From: an uncultured Clostridia bacterium
GTDB lineage: Bacteria; Bacillota; Clostridia; Christensenellales; UBA1242
NCBI GenBank assembly: GCA_947628195.1
Contig: CANQZB010000011.1
Location: 1 to 14,783 of the forward strand
DNA length: 14,783 bases
Direction of reading: 5' to 3'
The stretch's first letter is position 1, and each line of letters begins with the position of its first letter. The notes beneath the pieces were generated by a model. The model worked only from the letters and a program-made list of their open reading frames with translations, was not told where the DNA came from and ran no database searches. The position numbers were made by a program, and so were the translations under genes. Below, in pieces: positions 1 through 5,308 of the stretch.

Positions 1-713
1 GACTTACCTTCACCACCACCATGTGGGTGATCTACTGGGTTCATAACTGCACCACGCACAGATGGGCGAACACCCATGTGCCTAGCACGGCCTGCTTTAC
101 CCAAAGATACAATTTCGTTTTCCTCATTGCCAATAACGCCAATTGTTGCACGGCAAGTAACAGGAACTTTTCTCATTTCACCGCTAGGTAAACGAACGGT
201 TGCAAAGTTACCTTCTTTTGCCATTAATTGTGCAGAAAGGCCGGCTGAACGTACCATTTGGCCACCTTTACCTGGTTGCAATTCAATGTTGTGAATTGTT
301 GCGCCAAGTGGAATTTCGGTTAATGGAAGTGCGTTGCCTGGTTTAATTTCAGCACCAACACCGCTCATAACTCTATCGCCAACACTTAAACCTTTTGGTG
401 CAAGTATAAAGCGTTTTTCACCATCTGCATAAACAAGTAATGCAATGTCTGCTGTGCGGTTAGGGTCATACTGAATGCTATCAACGCGGGCAGGAATGCC
501 ATCTTTATTGCGTTTGAAATCAATTACTCTATATTTTCTTCTATTTCCGCCACCAATGTGCCTAACAGTTAATTTGCCTTGATTGTTACGTCCGCCAGTT
601 TTTTTAACGTCGCCATCCAAAGATTTTGGAACGTTGGTTTTGTCAGTTGTTCTAACTTTATATGACTTAAATCTGTTAGCTGGTGAGGTAGGTTTTAAAT
701 TTCTTATAGCCAT
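1..713 (-). CDS. rplB: 50S ribosomal protein L2 (partial, C-terminus beyond window)
   Basis: L2 is a primary 23S rRNA-binding protein of the large subunit, needed for subunit association and peptidyl transferase activity. The start ATG (711-713) follows a clear AAAGGAG site and gives MAIRNLKPTS. The 237 visible residues hold family hallmarks: GGGNRRKYRVIDF near 55-67, NIELQPGKGGQMVRSAG near 142-158, and MNPVDHPHGGGEGK at the cut end. By my count the first His of HPHGG is residue 229, matching the conserved His229 described in E. coli L2. Full-length L2 is about 275 residues, so roughly 40 are missing because of the window edge, not a mutation. It is the fifth gene of the S10 operon, 12 nt after rplW. 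Confidence 0.98.
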   Translation of the reverse strand, partial: MAIRNLKPTSPANRFKSYKVRTTDKTNVPKSLDGDVKKTGGRNNQGKLTVRHIGGGNRRKYRVIDFKRNKDGIPARVDSIQYDPNRTADIALLVYADGEKRFILAPKGLSVGDRVMSGVGAEIKPGNALPLTEIPLGATIHNIELQPGKGGQMVRSAGLSAQLMAKEGNFATVRLPSGEMRKVPVTCRATIGVIGNEENEIVSLGKAGRARHMGVRPSVRGAVMNPVDHPHGGGEGK

Positions 714-725
714 TTCTTACTCCTT

Positions 726-1028
726 TTAGTTCAAACTCTCAAAGAAGGCAATAGGTTTGGAATCGGCTTTTAAGAAAACGATTGCTTTCTTATAATCACT
801 TGTTTTACCAACAACTAGCCCGTTCTTTGTGTTTCTTTTTTTGGTTGTGCCTTTAACAGTAACTGTGTTAACGCGTGCTACTTTAACTTCAAAAAGCTGT
901 TCAACGGCTTTTCTTATTTCAATTTTGTTAGCATTTAGGTTAACTTTAAAGGTGTAAATTTTGTTTGGGAAGCCAGCATATGATTTTTCTGTCATAATAG
1001 GCTCTAAAATGATATCATGTGCGTCCAT
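726..1028 (-). CDS. rplW: 50S ribosomal protein L23
   Basis: L23 binds domain III of 23S rRNA at the peptide exit and is the docking site for trigger factor and SRP. The 100-residue product MDAHDIILEPIMTEKS...YTFKVNLNANKIEIRKAVEQLF...KVARVNT has the usual L23 order: N-terminal P-(V/I)-x-TEKS motif, the YTF-V--NANK-EI--AVE segment, a basic loop (KGTTKKRNTKNG), then KKAIVFLK. Two starts are possible: ATG 1035-1037, which overlaps the end of rplD by 8 nt and sits only 3 nt after GAGGAGG, and ATG 1026-1028, 12 nt after it. I chose 1028 because family members begin close to the D-(I/V)-(I/L)-x-P motif; neither spacing is ideal, so 1037 (103 residues) remains possible. The site GAGGAGG lies inside the last rplD codons, so translation is probably coupled. 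Confidence 0.96.
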   Translation of the reverse strand: MDAHDIILEPIMTEKSYAGFPNKIYTFKVNLNANKIEIRKAVEQLFEVKVARVNTVTVKGTTKKRNTKNGLVVGKTSDYKKAIVFLKADSKPIAFFESLN

Positions 1029-1029
1029 A

Positions 1030-1653
1030 CTATACATAAGCCTCCTCTAATTTTTTTATTGCGTCTTTAGTGAAAACGACATAGCGGTTTTCTACTAATT
1101 CTTTAACATTTAATAAGCTTGCATCTACACAGCTAACTTTTTGTATGTTGCCAGTTGCGCGAAGCACGTTTTCATCCTTGCCTGCAGTAACAATAATTGT
1201 GCGTTTATCTAGCCCAAAAGTTTTTAAGAACTCGCTTGCTGCTTTTGTTTTTGCGTCAGCAAATGTTAATGCGTCAACCACAAAAACTTCTTCTTGCCTA
1301 ATTTTTTGAGAAATTGCGCTTGCAAATGCAATGTCGCGCATCTTTTTATTGATTTTAACTCTAAAATCTCTTGGCTTTGGTGCAAACACTACGCCACCGC
1401 CATCGAATTGAGGCGCACTCTTTTCATCATGACGAGCATTACCTGTGCCTTTTTGCCTATAAATTTTCTTTTTACTTGCATTAACTTCACTTCTTGTTAA
1501 TGTGGATTTTGTGCCTTGGCGCGCGTTGTTATTTAGTGCCACAACAACTTGGTGAATTAACGGTTCGTTATATTCAGCCTCAAACACTATGCTGTTAAGG
1601 TCAACAGTGCCAACGGCTTCCTTTTTCATATTATAAACTTTAAGTTTTGCCAT
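1030..1653 (-). CDS. rplD: 50S ribosomal protein L4
   Basis: L4 binds domain I of 23S rRNA and its long loop lines the narrowest part of the exit tunnel. In E. coli L4 also represses the S10 operon. The 207-residue length is typical. The loop reads TRSEVNASKKKIYRQKGTGNARHDEKSAPQ (about 53-82), followed by GGGVVFAPKPRDFRVKINKK, both diagnostic. Compared with the common PWRQKGTGRAR form, the loop has Tyr where Trp is frequent and Asn where Arg is usual. The C-terminal globular part (FVVDALTFADAKTKAASEFLKTFG, IIVTAGKDENVLRAT, NVKELVENRYVVFTKDAIKKLEE) is standard. The start ATG follows AAAGGAG with 6 nt spacing. It ends in TAG at 1030, with the rplW ribosome binding site inside its final codons. 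Confidence 0.98.
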   Translation of the reverse strand: MAKLKVYNMKKEAVGTVDLNSIVFEAEYNEPLIHQVVVALNNNARQGTKSTLTRSEVNASKKKIYRQKGTGNARHDEKSAPQFDGGGVVFAPKPRDFRVKINKKMRDIAFASAISQKIRQEEVFVVDALTFADAKTKAASEFLKTFGLDKRTIIVTAGKDENVLRATGNIQKVSCVDASLLNVKELVENRYVVFTKDAIKKLEEAYV

Positions 1654-1664
1654 AGTTTTCTCCT

Positions 1665-2297
1665 TTACGCTTTGCTAGCGGTGCGGATAGTTACAATGGA
1701 CTTTTTAGCGCCAGGGATTGCACCCTTAACCATAATTAAGTTTCTATCTGCATCTACGCGTATAACTTTTAAATTTTGAACAGTAACAGTTTCGTTACCA
1801 TATTGACCAGGCATCTTTTTGCCTTTGAACACTCTGCTTGGGGTTGAGTTTGCGCCCATTGAACCAACTTCTCTGTGCACAGGGCCAACACCGTGAGTCA
1901 TTTTAAGCCTTTGTTGGTTCCAGCGTTTAATAACGCCAGTGAAACCGTGGCCTTTTGTTGTGCCAGAAACATCTACCACATCACCAGCAGTAAACATATC
2001 TGCTTTAATCTCTTGACCAAGAGCGAACTTGCTCATGTCATCATACTTAAACTCTTTTAAAACGCGTTTAGGTTCAACGCCAGCCTTTTTAAAAGCGCCT
2101 GCTTGTGCTTTGTTAACATTTTTTGCTTTAATTTCGCCAAATGCTAGCACTGCACTGTCGTAACCATCAACATCTTTGGTTTTAATTTGAGTTACATAGC
2201 AAGGACCCGCTTCAATAACTGTTACAGGCTCTACTCTGCCATCATCTGTGAACACTTGTGTCATGCCCACTTTTCTACCTATAATTGCTTTATTCAC
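1665..2297 (-). CDS. rplC: 50S ribosomal protein L3 (GTG start)
   Basis: L3 is an early-assembly large-subunit protein whose internal loop approaches the peptidyl transferase centre. I place the start at GTG 2295-2297, giving MNKAIIGRKVGMTQVF, because AAGGAGG ends 5 nt upstream and family members begin just before the GxKxGMTQ motif. A longer reading frame to 2333 would overlap rpsJ and has no support. The 210 residues include VTVIEAGPC (about 25-33), then GTTKGHGFTGVIKRW, a GPVHREVGSMGANSTPSRVFKGKKMPGQYG core, and VIRVDADRNLIMVKGAIPGAKKSIVTIR near the C-terminus. It is the second gene of the operon, and its ribosome binding site overlaps the rpsJ stop codon. Confidence 0.97.
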   Translation of the reverse strand: MNKAIIGRKVGMTQVFTDDGRVEPVTVIEAGPCYVTQIKTKDVDGYDSAVLAFGEIKAKNVNKAQAGAFKKAGVEPKRVLKEFKYDDMSKFALGQEIKADMFTAGDVVDVSGTTKGHGFTGVIKRWNQQRLKMTHGVGPVHREVGSMGANSTPSRVFKGKKMPGQYGNETVTVQNLKVIRVDADRNLIMVKGAIPGAKKSIVTIRTASKA

Positions 2298-2307
2298 AGT
2301 ATCCTCC

Positions 2308-2616
2308 TTATAATTCCACCTTAATGTCAACACCGGCTGGAACGTTCATCCTTGTAAGCGTTTCAACAGCCTTTGCATTAGGTGCATAAACATCAATTAG
2401 TCTAAAATGAGTTCGGGTTTCAAATTGTTCCCTACTATCCTTGTTTACGTGTGTTGAACGTAAGATTGTAACCACTTCCTTTTTAGTAGGTAGCGGAATT
2501 GGGCCAGAAACTTTACAGCCCGACTTTGTTGCAGTGTCAAGTATTCTTGAAACTACATTTTCGAGTAAACCTGTATCGTAAGATGCAAGTTTAATTCTTA
2601 ATTTTGTTGTTGCCAT
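2308..2616 (-). CDS. rpsJ: 30S ribosomal protein S10 (NusE)
   Basis: S10 sits in the head of the small subunit and, as NusE, takes part in transcription antitermination complexes with NusB and NusG. The start ATG at 2616 yields MATTKLRIKLASYD and exactly 102 residues, the usual length; AAGGAG lies 7 nt upstream, and an in-frame extension to 2643 is not needed. Recognisable segments are GPIPLPTKKEVVTILRSTHVNKDSREQFETRTH (about 43-75) and the C-terminal MNVPAGVDIKVEL. The usual THKR is THFR here, and KAYDH is ASYDT, both mild deviations. It is the promoter-proximal gene of the operon, preceded by a long leader (see 2617-2945). Confidence 0.98.
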   Translation of the reverse strand: MATTKLRIKLASYDTGLLENVVSRILDTATKSGCKVSGPIPLPTKKEVVTILRSTHVNKDSREQFETRTHFRLIDVYAPNAKAVETLTRMNVPAGVDIKVEL

Positions 2617-2945
2617 TTTTCTTCTCCTTTTATTTTTTAGCAATTTCCAAAGAACCGAATAACTTAACTTATAGCAATCCCAATTTTTAAGTAAATTAAA
2701 TCTTTTTACTTCAATTTGTAGTTTGAGGTGCTAGTAGCAGTTTAAATTTTAACAATTTACTTACGCGCATTACACCAAGCCGTGTGTTAAGTGCTAATCT
2801 TCAAAATAAATTGGGCTTTAAGCCCTTTATTCTCGGTTCAAGCCATATAGGCTTTAAGGTCGGCACAAATTCCCATTTGTTGTTGCTAACAAATGCAACC
2901 TTATGCGTCTTCCCCTAGTTATGCGGAACTTTCCACATGATTAGT
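2617..2945 (-). promoter_or_regulatory. Long structured 5' leader of the S10 operon
   Basis: About 330 nt separate the predicted transcription start (~2945) from the rpsJ ATG with no credible gene. Read on the minus strand, the first 150 nt fold well by eye. ATGTGG/CCGCAT (2938-2921) is a 6-bp hairpin. AAGGTTG/CGACCTT (2902-2896 with 2862-2856) encloses alternative inner hairpins. AAGCC/GGCTT (2853-2839) and a GGGCT/AGCCC hairpin (2825-2813) follow. CTAATC (2944-2939) can pair with GATTAG (2799-2794), closing the whole domain. The remaining ~180 nt to rpsJ are AT-rich. The E. coli S10 leader carries L4-controlled attenuation; a similar role here is inference. I do not recognise a named riboswitch or T-box. 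Confidence 0.6.
2803..2831 (-). terminator. Terminator-like hairpin inside the S10 leader (possible attenuator)
   Basis: On the minus strand AATAAA-GGGCT, loop TAA, AGCCC-AA-TTTATT forms an 11-bp stem with a 2-nt bulge, running into TTTATTTT. The stem is GC-rich only in its centre and the U-run is interrupted by an A, so it would be a weak or conditional terminator. It lies ~115 nt into the leader and ~190 nt before rpsJ. Confidence 0.4.
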
Positions 2946-2951
2946 GTGCTT

Positions 2952-2980
2952 ATTCTAGCATAGAAAAAAGAGTTTGTCAA
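2952..2980 (-). promoter_or_regulatory. Promoter of the S10 operon
   Basis: A perfect -35 TTGACA (2975-2980) and a -10 TAGAAT (2952-2957) are separated by 17 nt, with TGC directly before the -10 (extended -10). Upstream lies an A-tract region AAATTTAAAAAATTTATG resembling an UP element. This is a strong housekeeping-sigma promoter, as expected for ribosomal proteins. It lies immediately after the stop codon of gene 3009-3671, so the operon may also receive read-through from upstream. Confidence 0.9.
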
Positions 2981-3008
2981 CCCTTTTTCATAAATTTTTT
3001 AAATTTTT

Positions 3009-3671
3009 TTAGTCAACATGATTTTGCTGTGCTTGAAGAGCGGCAATCGTTTCTTTGTTTTCCTTATCTTCTTCATCTAATTCGGCAATTCTGTGCATAA
3101 CATAGCCCGGCTTTTGAAGTTCTTCTCTTCTTTCTTCGTTGCGTTTGCAAGTTTTTACCAACATACTAATGCGACTTCGCACTTTTTCGTTAAAAGTTTC
3201 TTCAACCGCTTGCCATAAAGCGTCTTCAAATCCTTCAATCTGGAATAAAACACCTCTTTCTGAATTGTAAAATGAATAATCTAAAATATCTAACAAATCC
3301 ACACAAAGATTATGTTTTTCACCAGAAACTATGCGCCCAACACCATAAGTGCGGGTAACTTTGGTTTTATCTGTAGGGCTTAGTTCAATAATTTCCACAA
3401 CAAGATAAGGCTCATCGTATGCTTCTGCAACCTTAAAAGATGCGGTAGCCCCTCCTGTTTTTAACACGCCTTTAATATATTTGTTTAATTTCTTTTTTAA
3501 ATATGCAAGGTCAACCCTAAAAATTTCTCTGTTTAACCTATTAAAGTTACATATCTCTTCAGTTGTGTTTGTCATTTCTTCTTCCCAGTTTTTAACTTTT
3601 ACCCCGGCTTGAAAACCTATAATAAGTTTGTTATGTTTTTCCATTAATTGTCTAAATTCACTAAATTTCAT
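3009..3671 (-). CDS. Unknown protein, longer member of a tandem paralogous pair
   Basis: I do not recognise this 220-residue family. It is clearly related to its upstream neighbour (3738-4208): both start M-(K/T)-F-x-EFR-x-x-x-x-KHN-(K/E)-L and share a later block, VDL-x-x-(I/L)-LD ... GFE-x-x-LW-x-x-V-x-E (about 124-158 here). The first ~65 residues look helical, the middle (75-145) is beta-rich, and only this copy has a charged C-terminal tail (about 170-220, KTCKRNEERREELQ, ELDEEDKENKETIAALQAQQ) that could form a coiled coil. There is no signal peptide or membrane segment, so it is probably cytoplasmic. AAGGAG precedes the ATG by 5 nt. A 66-nt gap without a promoter or terminator separates it from the neighbour, so the two are probably co-transcribed. 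Confidence 0.85.
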   Translation of the reverse strand: MKFSEFRQLMEKHNKLIIGFQAGVKVKNWEEEMTNTTEEICNFNRLNREIFRVDLAYLKKKLNKYIKGVLKTGGATASFKVAEAYDEPYLVVEIIELSPTDKTKVTRTYGVGRIVSGEKHNLCVDLLDILDYSFYNSERGVLFQIEGFEDALWQAVEETFNEKVRSRISMLVKTCKRNEERREELQKPGYVMHRIAELDEEDKENKETIAALQAQQNHVD

Positions 3672-3737
3672 AATTACTCCTTAATTAATGCCTTATTGTG
3701 TTTTTTACACAAATTTAGGGCTTTTTATTTTTTTACA

Positions 3738-4208
3738 TTACAAAAGTTGAGTTTTTTTGGCTTCGTACTTTAAGTTTTCCTTAACAATATCCCACAACAG
3801 ACTTTCAAAGCCGTTATATGAAAGCACAACATTTCTGCTGTGCCAAAAGGTTGAGTTTGCATCAAGAAGTTTGCCTAAATCCACCCAACCAATATCGTTA
3901 AAGAACTTGTAACTGCCGAACACAACTTTATCCCCATTGCCCAGATCTAGAATTAAAGAATTGTTTCTGGTAACGAACTGAACATTTATGTTTGCGCTGT
4001 TCTTAAAAAATGCCTTAATCCTTTGTTCTAGCAAATATTCATCAACAAGAAAAACATTTTCATATTCTTTAAGATAATTGTGCACTTCTTGTGAATTTTT
4101 GCGCATTTCCTTTTCAATAGGTTTTCTTAAAGATTTTGGTGCGGAATAAAATTCTTCCACTAATTCATTATGTTTTTTGCAAGATTCTCTAAATTCTTCA
4201 AATGTCAT
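3738..4208 (-). CDS. Unknown protein, shorter member of a tandem paralogous pair
   Basis: This 156-residue protein is not one I can name. The N-terminus MTFEEFRESCKKHNELVEEF and the block WVDLGKLLD ... VVLSYNGFESLLWDIVKENL (about 108-145) match the downstream gene 3009-3671 in order and spacing, so an old tandem duplication is likely. The first ~65 residues look helical; 73-130 alternates in a beta pattern (NVQFVTRNNSLILDLGNGDKVVF). No cysteine pairs, signal peptide or obvious catalytic motif are visible. The ATG follows AGGAGG by 4 nt, and a strong promoter lies at 4236-4264, so the pair is well expressed in principle. Immediate neighbours (a zinc-ribbon gene diverging upstream, the S10 operon downstream) give no functional clue. 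Confidence 0.85.
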   Translation of the reverse strand: MTFEEFRESCKKHNELVEEFYSAPKSLRKPIEKEMRKNSQEVHNYLKEYENVFLVDEYLLEQRIKAFFKNSANINVQFVTRNNSLILDLGNGDKVVFGSYKFFNDIGWVDLGKLLDANSTFWHSRNVVLSYNGFESLLWDIVKENLKYEAKKTQLL

Positions 4209-4235
4209 AATTCCTCCTAAATTAAATCTAAGTAA

Positions 4236-4264
4236 ATTTTAACACCATTATTGTAATTTGTCAA
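4236..4264 (-). promoter_or_regulatory. Promoter of the paralogous gene pair
   Basis: TTGACA (4259-4264), 17-nt spacer, TAAAAT (4236-4241), with TGT just before the -10 (extended -10). AAATTTAAAAAAGGGTAT directly upstream of the -35 resembles the region before the S10 and 14355-14382 promoters. Confidence 0.88.
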
Positions 4265-4296
4265 TACCCTTTTTTAAATTTGTTTTTATTTTATTC

Positions 4297-4325
4297 TTTA
4301 CTTTTAAATGGGAAATAAATATAAT
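4297..4325 (+). promoter_or_regulatory. Promoter of the RNHCP gene, predicting a leaderless mRNA
   Basis: TTTACT (4297-4302), 17-nt spacer, perfect TATAAT (4320-4325). The ATG at 4332 begins 6 nt after the -10, where transcription would normally start. No Shine-Dalgarno sequence exists between them. Confidence 0.65.
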
Positions 4326-4331
4326 ATAAGT

Positions 4332-4661
4332 ATGAAAAAGTTTTTTAAGAATGATGAGGGCTTTGTGTGTGCTAATTGCGGAAAACTTGTGGGCAAATTG
4401 AATTATTCTTCTCGCGGCCATTGCACAAATTGCCTATGCTCTATTCACATAGATATTCATCCTGGGGATAGGTTAAATTCTTGTGGCGGGCTTTTAATTC
4501 CCACCGAAATAACGCCAAACAGTAAAAAGGGCTATGTAATTAACTATACGTGTCAAAAATGTGGCAAAACACATAATAATAGAACAGCAGAAGATGATAA
4601 TTTTAAAACAATTTTAAAAGTTATGAACAAAACTTATAACTATTTAAACTTTAAAAAATAG
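4332..4661 (+). CDS. RNHCP domain zinc-ribbon protein
   Basis: This 109-residue protein fits the RNHCP family, small bacterial proteins of unknown function with paired cysteines. By eye the fit is: FVCANCG (C13, C16), the family-naming motif here as RGHCTNC (C31, C34), HxDIxPGDR-x-x-x-C-x-G (about 40-53), YTCQKCG (C74, C77) and (N)NRTAEDDN (82-90). Three CxxC pairs suggest structural zinc binding. I chose ATG 4332 rather than the upstream in-frame ATG 4308, because the upstream one lies ahead of the -10 box and family members start shortly before the first CxxC. There is no ribosome binding site, so translation is predicted to be leaderless. The gene diverges from the paralogous pair. Function is unknown; nucleic-acid binding would be a guess. 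Confidence 0.88.
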   Translation: MKKFFKNDEGFVCANCGKLVGKLNYSSRGHCTNCLCSIHIDIHPGDRLNSCGGLLIPTEITPNSKKGYVINYTCQKCGKTHNNRTAEDDNFKTILKVMNKTYNYLNFKK

Positions 4662-4742
4662 GCAAAACCGCGCTAATTTCAGCACTAATTAATGCTTAAA
4701 ATTAAAATTCAATAAAAAGTTAAAAAATTTTTAAAAAAGGTA

Positions 4743-4771
4743 TTTACAAATAAAAATTTTTGTGCTAAAAT
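4743..4771 (+). promoter_or_regulatory. Promoter of the 158-residue protein gene
   Basis: TTTACA (4743-4748), 17-nt spacer, TAAAAT (4766-4771) with TGC before the -10 (extended -10). A-tract sequence GTTAAAAAATTTTTAAAAAA lies upstream. The region 4662-4742 between the two genes is AT-rich with no clear terminator. Confidence 0.8.
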
Positions 4772-4797
4772 GATTGCGAATAAAAAAGGAGAACATT

Positions 4798-5274
4798 ATG
4801 GCAGAAAATAATCAAGAATATCTGTTTGACCCTGAAAAGAGCAGGACCGCTAACAAACTTTTAAATATGTCTTGTGATGAATTGGCAGAAAGGTATCTTT
4901 TGCCAAACCCCGCTAAAACAAAAAATTTGCATGAGGAATTAAAACGCACTTTAAATTTGCACACTCCAGATGATAGCGATTACAGATTCCCTCTGCTTGC
5001 TTCTTTAATGGGCGTTAATTTGGATGCAATTTGTGTATGTTTAGTAAGGAAGGTTGAATCCATTATTACCGATGATGGATACAAACTTAACATTGTTCAA
5101 ATATGTGAAGATTATGAAAATATTTTAAGAGAAAATTTAAAAGAAACTAAACGTTCGGTAGCAACCCAACAAAAAACCGCCACCCCATTTATTCAGCAAA
5201 CAATTAAATTTATATCTTACTTATTGTTGAACAAGGCATATTTTAAAGATGTTTCTGCCGTTTATGAATTATAA
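4798..5274 (+). CDS. Unknown 158-residue protein
   Basis: The start is ATG 4798 (MAENNQEYLFDPEKSRTANK), with AAAAAGGAG ending 6 nt upstream; the in-frame ATG at 4774 lies beside the -10 box and is unlikely. I do not recognise the family. The sequence reads as mostly helical: a polar N-terminus, a segment around 62-90 (YRFPLLASLMGVNLDAICVCLVRKVESII), another at 94-118 (YKLNIVQICEDYENILRENLKE), and a hydrophobic C-terminal helix (130-150, FIQQTIKFISYLLLNKAYF) that is probably amphipathic, not membrane-spanning. No catalytic or metal-binding motif stands out. It has its own promoter and ends just before a strong bidirectional terminator, so it is a single-gene unit. Confidence 0.8.
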   Translation: MAENNQEYLFDPEKSRTANKLLNMSCDELAERYLLPNPAKTKNLHEELKRTLNLHTPDDSDYRFPLLASLMGVNLDAICVCLVRKVESIITDDGYKLNIVQICEDYENILRENLKETKRSVATQQKTATPFIQQTIKFISYLLLNKAYFKDVSAVYEL

Positions 5275-5280
5275 TTAACA

Positions 5281-5308
5281 AAAAAATCACCGTTTGCGGT
5301 GATTTTTT
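5281..5308. terminator. Bidirectional terminator between convergent genes
   Basis: AAAAAATCACCG, loop TTTG, CGGTGATTTTTT is a perfect 12-bp stem with T-runs on both sides. It serves gene 4798-5274 on the plus strand and gene 5307-6890 on the minus strand. The last two bases of the latter's TAA stop form the end of the stem. Confidence 0.93.

Noticed and set aside
2896..2940. GGAAAGTTCCGCAT in the leader as part of RNase P RNA (GAGGAAAGUCC motif)
   Set aside because: Only a short resemblance; the other conserved RNase P segments are missing and the region is too short.
3672..3737. TTGTGT/ACACAA hairpin between the paralogous genes as a terminator
   Set aside because: The stem is AT-rich and no T-run follows on the minus strand; it might be an mRNA processing or stability element at most.
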